Notes: generated by a model not told the origin, from the sequence alone. A DNA stretch of 34,017 nt from Geodermatophilaceae bacterium (GCA_013812145.1 JACCTY010000168.1:1-34017), one strand, 5' to 3'; numbered from the stretch's first letter, positions 15,339-25,850 are shown. Numbers and translations are program-made.

Positions 15339-16952
15339 ATGGACTGGCCGGTGCTTGCCACCCGCCTCGTCTCCGGCGATCCTGCGTCGGCAGCCAACAC
15401 GGAGACCAACAGGGGATTGGCTGCTGACTTGCGGGCGCAGCTGACGGCGGTCGCGCTCGGCGGGGGAGAACCCGCCCGGCAACGGCACCTGGACCGCGGC
15501 AAGCTGCTTCCGCGCGAGCGCGTCGACGCCCTCGTGGACCCGGGATCGCCGTTCCTCGAACTCTCGCCGATGGCCGCCTACGGCATGTACGACGACGAGG
15601 CACCCGCGGCCGGGATCATCACCGGCGTCGGCCGGGTCGCCGGCCGGGAGTGCGTCATCGTGGCGAACGACGCCACCGTCAAGGGCGGGACGTACTACCC
15701 GATGACGGTCAAGAAGCATCTGCGCGCACAGGAAGTGGGCCTGCAGAACAGGCTGCCGTGCCTGTACCTGGTGGACTCCGGCGGGGCCTTCCTTCCCCGC
15801 CAGGACGAGGTCTTCCCGGACCGCGAGCACTTCGGCCGGATCTTCTACAACCAGGCCACGATGTCCTCGCGCGGCATCCCGCAGGTCGCCGCGGTGCTGG
15901 GCTCCTGCACCGCCGGCGGCGCCTACGTGCCGGCCATGAGCGACGAAGCGGTGATCGTGCGCAACCAGGGCACCATCTTTCTCGGTGGCCCACCGCTGGT
16001 GAAGGCCGCGACGGGGGAGGTCGTCACCGCCGAGGCGCTCGGCGGCGGGGACCTGCACAGCCGGACCTCCGGCGTCACCGACCATCTGGCCGAGGACGAC
16101 GCCCATGCGCTGCAGATCGTCCGGCAGATCGTGTCGACGTTGGCGCCCCGAGCGCCGCGGGCCTGGGAGGTCGCACCCACGGAGGAGCCCGCCGTCGACC
16201 CGGCCGGCCTGTACGACGTCGTACCGGCCGAGACGCGGACGCCGTACGACGTCCGCGAGGTGATCGCTAGGCTCGTCGACGGCAGCCGGTTCCACGAGTT
16301 CAAGGCGCTGTACGGGCAGACCCTCGTCACCGGATTCGCCCGGCTGCACGGCCATCCGGTCGGGATCGTCGCGAACAACGGCATCCTGTTCAGCGAGTCC
16401 GCGCTGAAGGGCGCGCACTTCATCGAGCTGTGCGACCAGCGGAAGGTGCCGCTGCTGTTCCTGCAGAACATCACCGGCTTCATGGTCGGCCAGGAGTACG
16501 AAGCCGGCGGCATCGCGAAGAACGGCGCGAAGATGGTCACCGCTGTGGCGTGCGCTCGGGTGCCCAAGTTGACCGTGATCATCGGCGGCTCGTTCGGCGC
16601 GGGGAACTACTCCATGTGCGGGCGGGCGTATTCGCCGCGGTTCCTGTTCACCTGGCCGAACGCGAGGATCTCGGTGATGGGCGGGGAGCAGGCGGCGTCG
16701 GTGTTGGCCACTGTCCGGCGAGAGCAACTCGAGGCTCGCGGGCAGGAATGGTCCACAGTGGACGAAGAGGAGTTCAAGAGCCCGATCCGCGACCAATATG
16801 AGAGCCAGGGCCACCCCTACTACGCCAGCGCGCGGCTGTGGGACGACGGCGTCATCGATCCGCTGCAGACCCGGATGGCGCTGGGACTTGCGTTGTCCGC
16901 CTGTGCCAACGCACCGCTGGAGCCGGTCGGCTACGGCGTTTTCCGGATGTGA
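15339..16952 (+). CDS. accD1: Acyl-CoA carboxylase beta (carboxyltransferase) subunit, methylcrotonyl-CoA type
   Basis: A 537-residue carboxyltransferase that moves CO2 from carboxybiotin to an acyl-CoA, in this context most likely 3-methylcrotonyl-CoA. Key features are '[21 protein letters not shown]', the first oxyanion hole in '[20 protein letters not shown]', '[20 protein letters not shown]', and the second in '[21 protein letters not shown]' with the '[10 protein letters not shown]' end. Length fits MccB-type subunits. The partner biotin-carrying subunit follows after 7 bp, with HMG-CoA lyase next, which is what points to leucine breakdown rather than propionyl-CoA carboxylation. GGGAGGA lies just upstream of the ATG, directly after the TetR operators. 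Confidence 0.95.
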   Translation: MDWPVLATRLVSGDPASAANTETNRGLAADLRAQLTAVALGGGEPARQRHLDRGKLLPRERVDALVDPGSPFLELSPMAAYGMYDDEAPAAGIITGVGRVAGRECVIVANDATVKGGTYYPMTVKKHLRAQEVGLQNRLPCLYLVDSGGAFLPRQDEVFPDREHFGRIFYNQATMSSRGIPQVAAVLGSCTAGGAYVPAMSDEAVIVRNQGTIFLGGPPLVKAATGEVVTAEALGGGDLHSRTSGVTDHLAEDDAHALQIVRQIVSTLAPRAPRAWEVAPTEEPAVDPAGLYDVVPAETRTPYDVREVIARLVDGSRFHEFKALYGQTLVTGFARLHGHPVGIVANNGILFSESALKGAHFIELCDQRKVPLLFLQNITGFMVGQEYEAGGIAKNGAKMVTAVACARVPKLTVIIGGSFGAGNYSMCGRAYSPRFLFTWPNARISVMGGEQAASVLATVRREQLEARGQEWSTVDEEEFKSPIRDQYESQGHPYYASARLWDDGVIDPLQTRMALGLALSACANAPLEPVGYGVFRM

Positions 16953-16959
16953 CGCGCTG

Positions 16960-18945
<1,986 letters not shown>

Positions 18946-18948
18946 GAC

Positions 18949-19863
18949 ATGCCCACCGCACTCGCGGGACTGCCCCAGAGCGTCACCATCTACGAGGTGG
19001 GACCTCGCGACGGCCTGCAGAACGAACGAGTCACGGTTCCGGTCGAAGTCAAGGCCGAGTTCATCGAGCGATTGGTGGCCTGCGGCCTCCGAACTATCGA
19101 GACCACCAGCTTCGTGCACCCGAAGTGGGTGCCGCAGCTGGCGGACGCGGACGTACTGATAAGTGGTCTGCGCCGCACGGACGGTGTGCGGTATCCGGTC
19201 CTCGTCCCCAACGAGCGCGGGCTGGACCGGGCGCTGGAACTTGGAGTCACGGACATCGCGATCTTCGCTAGCGCCACCGAGACGTTCGCGCAGAAGAACC
19301 TCAACCGCACCCTCGACGGGCAGATCGCAATGTTCGAGCCGGTGCTCCGCCGGGCCCGGGCGGCCGGTCTGACGGTCCGCGGCTACGTGTCCATGTGCTT
19401 CGGCGATCCATGGGAAGGCGACGTGCCGGTCGGGCAGGTCAACCGGGTCGGGCGGCAACTGCTCGACCTCGGCTGTACCGAGTTGTCCCTCGGCGACACG
19501 ATCGGTGTTGGTACGCCGGGGCAGGTGCGCGAACTGCTGCGTTCGTTCGTCGCCGCCGGAACGCCGATCGGCGCGCTTGCCGTCCATTTCCACGACACCT
19601 ATGGCCAGGCGCTGGCCAACACGCTGGCGGCGCTGCAGGAGGGCGTCACCACGGTGGACTCGTCGGCAGGCGGACTGGGTGGCTGCCCCTACGCCGAGAG
19701 CGCGACGGGCAACCTTGCCACCGAGGACCTGGTTTGGCAGTTGGAGGGGCTGGGGATCGACACCGGCGTGGACCTGACGGCGCTGGTGCGGACCAGCGTC
19801 TGGATGGCGCAAGAACTCGGACGGTCAAGTCCGTCCAAAGTCGTGCAGGCACTGAGCGAATAG
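18949..19863 (+). CDS. Hydroxymethylglutaryl-CoA lyase
   Basis: A 304-residue TIM-barrel lyase that splits (S)-3-hydroxy-3-methylglutaryl-CoA into acetoacetate and acetyl-CoA, the final leucine-pathway step. 'YEVGPRDGLQNE' is the N-terminal metal-binding and catalytic motif, 'HFHDTYGQALANTL' carries the metal histidines, and 'GGLGGCPYAESATGNLATEDL' is the signature with the active-site cysteine. ATG at 18949 has GGAGGG 10 nt upstream, 3 bp after the accA1 stop. No separate methylglutaconyl-CoA hydratase gene is present in this operon, so that step must be encoded elsewhere. Confidence 0.96.
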   Translation: MPTALAGLPQSVTIYEVGPRDGLQNERVTVPVEVKAEFIERLVACGLRTIETTSFVHPKWVPQLADADVLISGLRRTDGVRYPVLVPNERGLDRALELGVTDIAIFASATETFAQKNLNRTLDGQIAMFEPVLRRARAAGLTVRGYVSMCFGDPWEGDVPVGQVNRVGRQLLDLGCTELSLGDTIGVGTPGQVRELLRSFVAAGTPIGALAVHFHDTYGQALANTLAALQEGVTTVDSSAGGLGGCPYAESATGNLATEDLVWQLEGLGIDTGVDLTALVRTSVWMAQELGRSSPSKVVQALSE

Positions 19864-19872
19864 GGAGAACGA

Positions 19873-21024
19873 ATGTTGGATTACCGGCTCGATGAGGAGC
19901 TGGAGGCCCTGCGGCAGACGGTGCGCGAGTTCGCCGTCGAAGTGGTCGCACCGGTCATCGGGGACTACTACGAACGCAACGAGTTCCCGTACGAGATCGT
20001 CAGGCAGATGGGGAAGATGGGCCTGTTCGGTCTGCCTTTCCCCGACGAGTACGGCGGGATGGGCGGCGACTACTTCGCGCTCTGCATCGCGCTGGAGGAA
20101 CTGGCCCGGATCGACTCGTCGGTAGCGATCACGCTCGAGGCGGGGGTGTCGCTCGGCGCCATGCCGATCTTCCGGTTCGGCACCGAGGAGCAGAAGCAGG
20201 AGTGGCTGCCGCGGCTGTGCACCGGAGAGATGCTGGGTGCGTTCGGGTTGACCGAGCCGGGCGGCGGCTCCGACGCCGGCGCCACCCGGACCACGGCTCG
20301 GCTCGACGGCGACGAGTGGGTGCTGAACGGCACCAAGGCGTTCATCACGAACTCAGGGACCGACATCACCGGATTCGTGACCGTCACGGCGGTCACCGGC
20401 GAGCAGGCCAACGGCCGTAAGGAGATCTCGGCGATCCTCGTCCCGTCCGATACGCCGGGCTTCACGGTGAGCAAGAAGTACTCGAAGGTCGGCTGGAACG
20501 CCTCGGACACCCGGGAGCTCTCCTTCGACGACTGCCGGGTTCCGGCGGCGAACCTGATCGGCGAGCGGGGCCGCGGTTATGCCCAGTTCCTGTCGATCCT
20601 GGATGAGGGCCGGATCGCAATCGCGGCCCTGTCGGTCGGCCTGGCGCAGGGCTGTGTCGACGAGAGCGTGCGCTACGCCAAGGACCGGGAGGCCTTCGGT
20701 CGCCCGATCGGGCAGAACCAGGCCATCGCCTTCAAGATCGCCGACATGGACGTTCGGGCGTCCACGGCTCGGCTGGCCTATTACCGGGCCGCGGAGCGGA
20801 TGCTGCGCGGCGAGCCGTTCAAGCGCGAGGCAGCCATCGCCAAGCTGTACGCGTCGGAGATCGCGGTCACGAACGCCCGCGAGGCAACCCAGGTTCACGG
20901 CGGGTACGGCTTCATGAACGAGTTCCCGGTCGCCCGGATGTGGCGGGACTCGAAGATCCTCGAGATCGGCGAGGGTACGTCGGAGGTCCAGCGCATCCTC
21001 ATCGCCCGCGAGCTCGGCCTCTAG
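19873..21024 (+). CDS. acdH: Acyl-CoA dehydrogenase, AcdH/FadE19 type (branched short-chain)
   Basis: A 383-residue FAD-dependent acyl-CoA dehydrogenase. Visible motifs are 'AFGLTEPGGGSDAGATRTTA', 'WVLNGTKAFITNSG', 'DREAFGRPIGQNQAIAFKIADM' and the C-terminal 'ILEIGEGTSEVQRILIAREL'. The catalytic base is E367 in GEGTSE, the position used by short- and medium-chain enzymes. Classical isovaleryl-CoA dehydrogenases instead have a non-acidic residue there (GAGTSE) and a base in another helix. The gene position after the HMG-CoA lyase gene matches S. coelicolor acdH and M. tuberculosis fadE19, thought to act on branched short acyl-CoAs such as isovaleryl-CoA. It ends the operon, 7 bp from the convergent serine hydrolase. 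Confidence 0.93.
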   Translation: MLDYRLDEELEALRQTVREFAVEVVAPVIGDYYERNEFPYEIVRQMGKMGLFGLPFPDEYGGMGGDYFALCIALEELARIDSSVAITLEAGVSLGAMPIFRFGTEEQKQEWLPRLCTGEMLGAFGLTEPGGGSDAGATRTTARLDGDEWVLNGTKAFITNSGTDITGFVTVTAVTGEQANGRKEISAILVPSDTPGFTVSKKYSKVGWNASDTRELSFDDCRVPAANLIGERGRGYAQFLSILDEGRIAIAALSVGLAQGCVDESVRYAKDREAFGRPIGQNQAIAFKIADMDVRASTARLAYYRAAERMLRGEPFKREAAIAKLYASEIAVTNAREATQVHGGYGFMNEFPVARMWRDSKILEIGEGTSEVQRILIARELGL

Positions 21025-21031
21025 TCCGGTT

Positions 21032-22036
21032 TCAGGTGCCCAGCAGTTCGTCGAGGCGGCGGGTGATCGGCCAGGCGCCGTCGGAGGTGTTCGAGAGCAC
21101 GGTGTGCGTGATGCGAGCGACCGGATCGTGGACGGTGCGGAAGGAAACCCCGGCGTCGCCGCCCACCAGGATCACCGCCGGACCCGATTCGTGCAGCCAG
21201 AACCCGATGCCGTAACGCGCCGACTCCTCCGGGACGTCGCTGCGCGGGCCAACCATGTCAGCGACCCGGGCCGCCGGCACGATCCGCCCACCGATCAGCG
21301 CCGCCCATAGCGAGTGGATGTCCCCTGCGGTGGAGTAGATGCCGCCGTCACCGCTGCCGAGGACGGGCAGGTGGAAGATGTTGGTGCGCGGTCCGTCGAC
21401 GGTGAGGTAGCCGCGGGCGGGGCGAGCGCCGAGCTCGTCGGAACGCAGGAAGTCGGTGTCCTGCAAACCCGCTGGTTCACACACCCGCTGGCGCACGAGC
21501 TGGTGGTAAGGAATGCCACTGCTCCGCTCGGCGATGAGGGCGAGCACGACGTATCCGCCGTTGCAGTACGAGAACCGCTCGCCCGGCGTGAACTTGGTCG
21601 GATACCCGTCGAGCACGCGGAGAAATTGTTCTGTGTCGACAAGCTCGTGGACGGGAACAGGCAACACGTAGTCGTTGATGTCGCCACCGGCATCCTCATC
21701 GAAATAGTCGCCGATACCGGACCGGTGCGTCAGCAGGTGCTCCACGGTCACCTCGGACCCGATCAGCGGCAGGTCATCCCCGAGCACCGACCGCGCGGGC
21801 GTGCTCATTCCGAGCACGCCGTCTTCGATCAGGCTCACCACTGCCAGCGCCGTGAAAGCCTTGCCGCCACTGGCGATCCCGAACTGGGTGTCGACGGTGT
21901 TCGCAACGCGGTGACCGCGATGCGCCAGCCCGAACGCCTTGACCAGCATGACCGTGTCGTCGACATCGACGCGCACGACACCGGAGAACCCGGTCTCCGC
22001 GGCCGTCTCCTCGACGCCCTCGTCCAACCGGCTCAC
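21032..22036 (-). CDS. Serine hydrolase, class C beta-lactamase / DD-peptidase-like
   Basis: A 334-residue penicillin-binding-fold hydrolase. The nucleophile motif is S56-G-G-K59 in 'FGIASGGKAFTALAV', the second is Y157-C-N in 'ERFSYCNGGYVVLALI', and the third region is 'LVGGDAGVSFRTVHDP'. 'HLLTHRSGIGDYFDED' is the conserved loop of this superfamily. No signal peptide or lipobox is visible, so it is probably a cytoplasmic esterase/peptidase-like member rather than a secreted beta-lactamase; the substrate is unknown. GTG at 22036 is preceded by TACGGT at 6 nt, suggesting a leaderless message. Confidence 0.88.
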   Translation of the reverse strand: MSRLDEGVEETAAETGFSGVVRVDVDDTVMLVKAFGLAHRGHRVANTVDTQFGIASGGKAFTALAVVSLIEDGVLGMSTPARSVLGDDLPLIGSEVTVEHLLTHRSGIGDYFDEDAGGDINDYVLPVPVHELVDTEQFLRVLDGYPTKFTPGERFSYCNGGYVVLALIAERSSGIPYHQLVRQRVCEPAGLQDTDFLRSDELGARPARGYLTVDGPRTNIFHLPVLGSGDGGIYSTAGDIHSLWAALIGGRIVPAARVADMVGPRSDVPEESARYGIGFWLHESGPAVILVGGDAGVSFRTVHDPVARITHTVLSNTSDGAWPITRRLDELLGT

Positions 22037-22042
22037 GTCGGG

Positions 22043-22048
22043 ACCGTA
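22043..22048 (-). promoter_or_regulatory. -10 element for leaderless serine hydrolase transcription
   Basis: TACGGT on the minus strand is followed by six bases and then GTG. It sits in the gap between the hydrolase and the membrane-protein remnant. Confidence 0.4.
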
Positions 22049-22057
22049 CCGGAACGT

Positions 22058-22366
22058 TCAGCGACCGGCGGCTTGCAGGTCGAGGGCACCGGACTCCCGC
22101 CGGGCATTGCGACGGGCAGCGAGCCGATTTCCCAGGGTCGCCAGGCCTAAGCCGGCCCCGAAGATCGCCGAGGACACGAGCAGGTAGGACAGCCCTATGG
22201 TGTCCGGATCCTCCTTGAGCAGCAGCACGCTCTGGAAGGTGAACACCTCGGTGTACACCGCGATCACCGCTACGTAGGCGGCAAGTCGGTGGCGCAGGAT
22301 GTACCCAAGCGGGAAAGCGGTGGATCTCGCCGTGGAGGACGTCGTGGTCTCCGACCTGGTCGCCAA
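22058..22366 (-). CDS. Two-helix membrane protein, probably lacking its native 5' end
   Basis: The frame reads 'FPLGYILRHRLAAYVAV' and 'IAVYTEVFTFQSVLLLKEDPD', then 'TIGLSYLLVSSAIFGAGLGL' and a basic tail 'NRLAARRNARRESGALDLQ'. Two membrane helices are clear; the family has no known role. There is no ATG or GTG at a sensible place. TTG at 22366 gives 102 residues with a Ser/Thr-rich N-terminus, but those first codons overlap, antisense, the kinase remnant starting at about 22320. I think the native beginning was lost at that junction (about 22300-22320) and the rest is fortuitously open. Its last base is 22 bp from the hydrolase start. Confidence 0.55.
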   Translation of the reverse strand: MATRSETTTSSTARSTAFPLGYILRHRLAAYVAVIAVYTEVFTFQSVLLLKEDPDTIGLSYLLVSSAIFGAGLGLATLGNRLAARRNARRESGALDLQAAGR

Positions 22367-22624
22367 TACCGCTTCTACGTGGTGACCGAGTCGCTCGCGA
22401 ATGCCCTGAAGCATGCGCAGGCCACCCGCGTCGCGGTTCAGGTGGCTCGGGACGGCGGCGGGGTCCGCGTGCTGGTGGTCGACGACGGCGCCGGCGGCGC
22501 CAGGGAGGGACGCGGGATGCTGTCCCTGCGGGATCGGGTGGGAACGGTCGGCGGTCGGCTGACGCTGCACAGTCCCGCCGGTCAAGGGACGACGGTTCAG
22601 GCGGAGATCCCATGCGCATCGTGA
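22320..22624 (+). pseudogene. Sensor histidine kinase remnant (ATPase domain only, frameshifted)
   Basis: The first frame reads 'VDLAVEDVVVSDLVANTA' (22320-22373); the frame then shifts and continues 'FYVVTESLANALKHAQATRV', 'LVVDDGAGGAREGRGMLSLRDRVGTVGG' and 'SPAGQGTTVQAEIPCAS'. These are the N-box, G1 and G2 parts of the HATPase_c domain of NarL-partner kinases. One missing T in GC(T)TTCTAC at about 22374 restores one continuous frame. The sensor part and the phospho-acceptor histidine helix are absent upstream, where antisense membrane-protein sequence begins. Its end overlaps the response regulator start by 13 bp, the normal coupling of an intact pair. Confidence 0.8.
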
Positions 22625-23256
22625 TCGGCGAGGACTCCGTGTTGTTCCGGGAGGGGCTCACCCGGCTACTGAGCGAGGCGGGTCACCGGGTCGAGGCCGC
22701 CGTCGGCCACTCCGGACAGCTCATGGACGCGGTCCGCGAACACGATCCAGACCTCGTCATCATCGATGTCCGGATGCCTCCGTCCATGACCGACGACGGC
22801 GCGCGGGCAGCCCAACAGCTGCGCGCGGAACGGCCGACCCTGCCGGTGCTGTTGCTGTCCCAGCACGTCGAGACCAGACACTCGGTGGGGCTGGCTGCTA
22901 CCGGCGGGTTCGGCTACCTGCTCAAGGACCGGGTACTCCGCATCGACGATTTCCTCGACGCTCTGTGCAGGGTCGCTGCGGGTGGTTCCGCGCTCGACCC
23001 CGAGATCGTCGGGGCATTGCTCACCCCTCTGCGCCGGGGCGACCCGCTGACGCGGCTGTCTGCCCGTGAAAAGGAGGTGCTCGCGGTCGTCGCGGAGGGG
23101 CGCTCGAACACCGCCGTCGCCAGGGCACTGATCCTGACCGAGCGGACCGTCGAGACCCACATGCGCAGCATCTTCCAGAAGCTCGGGCCGCCCGACAGCA
23201 ACGACGACCACCGGCGGGTCCTGGCCGTGGTCGCCTACATCACCGCGGGGACGTGA
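22612..23256 (+). CDS. NarL/FixJ-type response regulator
   Basis: A 214-residue two-domain transcription regulator. The receiver domain has the acidic pair in 'VIGEDSVLF', phospho-acceptor D52 in 'DLVIIDVRMPP', T/S switch region 'LLLSQHVE' and K in 'GYLLKDRV'. The LuxR-type helix-turn-helix is 'LSAREKEVLAVVAEGRSNTAVARAL' and 'TERTVETHMRSIFQKLG'. Length is normal and all key residues are present, so the protein should be functional. Its cognate kinase gene directly upstream is reduced to a broken fragment, so it may now be activated by another kinase or small phosphodonor, or be silent. ATG at 22612 lies inside the kinase remnant. Confidence 0.93.
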   Translation: MRIVIGEDSVLFREGLTRLLSEAGHRVEAAVGHSGQLMDAVREHDPDLVIIDVRMPPSMTDDGARAAQQLRAERPTLPVLLLSQHVETRHSVGLAATGGFGYLLKDRVLRIDDFLDALCRVAAGGSALDPEIVGALLTPLRRGDPLTRLSAREKEVLAVVAEGRSNTAVARALILTERTVETHMRSIFQKLGPPDSNDDHRRVLAVVAYITAGT

Positions 23257-23308
23257 GCCCGGATGACCCGCGGTGGCGATGCTCGAGCGCGCCAGCAAGG
23301 ATCGGCTC

Positions 23309-23545
23309 ATGGATGACAGCGAGATCAGAGACCGGATCAGTTCACTCGTGGAGGAGGAGCACCGGCTCCGGGAGAATCCGGACGGGTTGAGCCCTGAGGA
23401 CCGGACCCGGCTCGAGGGCCTGGAAGTGGGGTTGGACCAACTGTGGGACCAGCTGCGGCAGCGGGACGCGCTGCGCCAGGCCGGTGCCGATCCCGACCGC
23501 GCCCGGCAACGCCCGGCCGATGAGGTCGAGGGCTACCTGCAGTAG
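23309..23545 (+). CDS. DUF2630 family protein
   Basis: A 78-residue, highly charged, helical protein starting 'MDDSEIRDRISSLVEEEHRLR' and ending 'RPADEVEGYLQ', which fits the DUF2630 family of actinobacteria from end to end. The 'LVEEEHRLR' and 'LDQLWDQLRQRDALRQAG' helices suggest a helical hairpin; the function is unknown. ATG at 23309 is chosen because AAGGA lies 7 nt upstream and the family begins here; a GTG 12 codons earlier is in frame but not needed. It follows the response regulator by 52 bp. Confidence 0.9.
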   Translation: MDDSEIRDRISSLVEEEHRLRENPDGLSPEDRTRLEGLEVGLDQLWDQLRQRDALRQAGADPDRARQRPADEVEGYLQ

Positions 23546-23572
23546 CTGATCTGCAGCTGGCAGGCCCAGGTG

Positions 23573-23650
23573 CAAGCGGACAAGCAGCAGGATGGAATAC
23601 GGCTGTCTGCTGAGGCAATCCTCGCAATGCGGGACGCCGGTCGTTCGTGA
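23573..23650 (+). pseudogene. Possible remnant of a small gene tail
   Basis: Directly behind the DUF2630 stop the same frame stays open and reads 'VQADKQQDGIRLSAEAILAM' then 'RDAGRS' before TGA at 23648. The composition looks like the helical C-terminus of a small antitoxin-like protein, but no start with a ribosome site is present and no toxin lies next to it. This is a weak call. Confidence 0.2.
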
Positions 23651-23682
23651 GACTTGTAGACGATGCCTCTGCCATGGCCGGC

Positions 23683-24267
23683 TCATGCGGGCCACGGGTC
23701 CCCGGTGCGCGTTCGCGGCGGCGCCGGCGGGGGATTGACCGGGGTCGTGTACTGGCCGGTGTAGTGCAGCAGTGGCGCGCCGCGATCCGCGACGTACGCG
23801 ACGTCGAGCACCCGGCCGATGAGAAGCGTGTGATCGCCGGCGACGACCCGCTGTTCGGTCCGGCACTCCAGCGCCACCATCCCGTCCGCGATGATCAAAG
23901 CGTCCGTGTGACTGCCGCGGCGGTGCGGCAGGTCGGCGAGCAGGAGCCGCGCACTCGGGCGGCCGGTCTCGCTGAACCGGGTGGCGATGGAACGCTGACC
24001 GGCGGCGAGAACCGAGACCGTCCAGAGGTCCTGCCGCAGAAGAACTTCGTGCAGGTACGACGCGTGGGCCACGCTGGCCAGGACCAGCGGCGGGTCGAGC
24101 GAGATCGAGGCGAACGCGGTGACGGTGATCCCATGGTCGTCCAGCTCATCGCGAACCGTGAGTACGGTGACGCCGCTGGCGAATCGGCTGAGCGCGGCCT
24201 TGAACAGCTGCGCCGACACCGCAGTGACCGGGCCGCCGTAGTTACCGTCATCTTTCCGTTCCGTCAC
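23683..24267 (-). CDS. Flavin reductase family protein
   Basis: A 194-residue FMN-binding split-barrel protein of the flavin reductase (DIM6/NTAB, HpaC-like) family. 'LFKAALSRFASGVTVLTV' is the N-terminal signature, 'GITVTAFASISLDPPLVLASV' the flavin-phosphate loop, and 'LIIADGMVALECRTEQRVVAGDHTLLIGRV' the third conserved region, with 'PLLHYTGQY' near the C-terminus. Such proteins reduce FMN or FAD with NAD(P)H, often to supply a two-component monooxygenase; none is adjacent here. GTG at 24267 has TACCGT 7 nt upstream (leaderless). It is divergent from the disulfide oxidoreductase gene. Confidence 0.9.
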   Translation of the reverse strand: MTERKDDGNYGGPVTAVSAQLFKAALSRFASGVTVLTVRDELDDHGITVTAFASISLDPPLVLASVAHASYLHEVLLRQDLWTVSVLAAGQRSIATRFSETGRPSARLLLADLPHRRGSHTDALIIADGMVALECRTEQRVVAGDHTLLIGRVLDVAYVADRGAPLLHYTGQYTTPVNPPPAPPRTRTGDPWPA

Positions 24268-24274
24268 CTGGCCA

Positions 24275-24301
24275 ACGGTAGGCCCGAGCCGCCCCTACAG
24301 T
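24275..24301. promoter_or_regulatory. Divergent promoter pair: flavin reductase / disulfide oxidoreductase
   Basis: Minus-strand TACCGT (24275-24280) lies 7 nt before the flavin reductase GTG, and plus-strand TACAGT (24296-24301) lies 34 nt before the oxidoreductase ATG. The two -10 elements are only 15 bp apart, so polymerases could not use both sites at once. Confidence 0.4.
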
Positions 24302-24335
24302 CGCATTCACTCTTTCCAACGGCTGCGGAGGTCTC

Positions 24336-25754
24336 ATGCGGACGTACGACGTGATCGTGATCGGAGCCGGCTCGACCGGCGAGAACGTCGCCGATCGGGC
24401 CGTCCGCGGCGGGCTCACGGCATGCCTCGTCGAGAACGAGTTGGTGGGCGGCGAATGCTCGTACTGGGCCTGCATGCCCAGCAAGGCGCTGCTGCGCGGG
24501 CCCGAAGCCGTGGCCGCCGCCAAGGCGGTCGACGGCGCCAAACAGTCGGTCACCGGCACAGTCGATGCTCCGGCAACCCTGGCCCGGCGGACCAAGTTCA
24601 CCAGCGAGTGGAACGACGCGTCGCAGGTGAAGTGGGCCGTCTCGAGGTCGATCCACGTGATCCGCGGCCGGGGTCGGCTCACCGGCGAGCGAACGGTACG
24701 AGTCACCGGCAGCGACGGCTTCGTCAATGACCTGACAGCGACGCACGCGGTCGTGATCTGCACCGGGAGCACGGCCAGCCTGCCGCCCATTCCCGGACTT
24801 GCCCAGGCCCGGCCGTGGACGTCGCGGGAGGCGACCAGTGCCAAGCAGGTGCCGACCAGCTTGGCGATCATCGGTGGCGGTGTTGCCGGCTGCGAACTCG
24901 CCACGGCTTGGCGCGCGCTGGGCGCGGAGGTCACGCTGCTCCATATTCACGAGCGACTACTCACCGCCAACGAACCGTTCGCCGGTGAACTCGTCGCCAA
25001 CGCGCTGCGCGAATCCGGCGTCGACGTGCGGACTGGAGTGAGCATCAGTGAGGTGCGCCGCGACGGCGACGGGCCGACAACCGTTGTCACCGACGACGGC
25101 GAGATCACTGCCGAGGTCTTGCTGGTCGCCGCCGGACGGCGGGCCGGCACCGACGACGTCGGCCTGGAGGCGATCGGGGTCGAGGCCGGCTCCTGGCTCG
25201 ACGTCGACGACACCTGCCGGGTCTCCGCGGTCGACAGCGGCTGGCTCTACGCCGCCGGCGACGTCAATCACCGCGCGCTGCTCACACACATGGGCAAGTA
25301 CCAGGCACGGGCCTGTGGCGAGGCCATCGTGGCGCGCTCCCGTGGCGAGCAGATCAGCGGCGAGGCTTGGTCCCCGTACGCCGCCACCGCCGATCACTGC
25401 GCTGTCCCGGGTGTGGTGTTCACCGAGCCGCAGGTGGCCTCCGTCGGCCGGACCGAGCAGCGGGCCCGCGAGGACGGCGTCAGAGTGCGGGCCGTCGAGT
25501 ACGACCTCGCGGCGCTGGCCGGCTCGGCGCTCTACGCCGACGGCTACATCGGCCGGGCGAAGATCGTCGTGGATGAGGACCGCAGGGTGATCGTCGGGGC
25601 GACGTTCGTAGGCCCCGGAGTGGGAGAGCTGCTGCATTCGGCGACCGTCGCGGTCGTGGGCGAGGTACCGATGGACCGGCTGTGGCACGCAGTGCCGTCG
25701 TACCCCACGATCAGTGAGATCTGGCTGCGACTCCTGGAGACCTACGGTCTCTGA
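24336..25754 (+). CDS. FAD-dependent pyridine nucleotide-disulfide oxidoreductase
   Basis: A 472-residue flavoprotein of the lipoamide dehydrogenase/mercuric reductase family. The FAD motif is 'VIGAGSTGENVADRA' at the N-terminus, the redox disulfide C41-x4-C46 sits in 'GGECSYWACMPSKALL', the NAD(P) motif is 'IIGGGVAGCELATAWRALGAEVTLL', and 'LYAAGDVNHRALLTHMGKYQAR' binds FAD. The C-terminal dimer region reads 'HAVPSYPTISEIWLRLLE'; where lipoamide dehydrogenase has H-P-T with the catalytic histidine, this protein has Y-P-T. True lipoamide or mercury reduction is therefore unlikely and the substrate is unknown. ATG at 24336 has GCGGAGG close upstream. Confidence 0.9.
   Translation: MRTYDVIVIGAGSTGENVADRAVRGGLTACLVENELVGGECSYWACMPSKALLRGPEAVAAAKAVDGAKQSVTGTVDAPATLARRTKFTSEWNDASQVKWAVSRSIHVIRGRGRLTGERTVRVTGSDGFVNDLTATHAVVICTGSTASLPPIPGLAQARPWTSREATSAKQVPTSLAIIGGGVAGCELATAWRALGAEVTLLHIHERLLTANEPFAGELVANALRESGVDVRTGVSISEVRRDGDGPTTVVTDDGEITAEVLLVAAGRRAGTDDVGLEAIGVEAGSWLDVDDTCRVSAVDSGWLYAAGDVNHRALLTHMGKYQARACGEAIVARSRGEQISGEAWSPYAATADHCAVPGVVFTEPQVASVGRTEQRAREDGVRVRAVEYDLAALAGSALYADGYIGRAKIVVDEDRRVIVGATFVGPGVGELLHSATVAVVGEVPMDRLWHAVPSYPTISEIWLRLLETYGL
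25737..25751. repeat. Inverted repeat at the oxidoreductase 3' end
   Basis: GAGACC-TAC-GGTCTC spans the last codons of the oxidoreductase gene: a perfect 6-bp stem with a 3-nt loop. It could be a weak terminator or chance. Confidence 0.25.
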
Positions 25755-25850
25755 CCGGATAGCATCGCCGTACGCGCAGATCCTGGCCCGGCTGTCTCCG
25801 ATCCCGCCGCGGTCGGCGGGGGTCGATCAGGTTCGAGGCACCCGTCCCCA

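Noticed and set aside
16798-16959. Longer start for the biotin carboxylase subunit
   Set aside because: It overlaps the end of accD1, and the family starts at [14 protein letters not shown] (16960).
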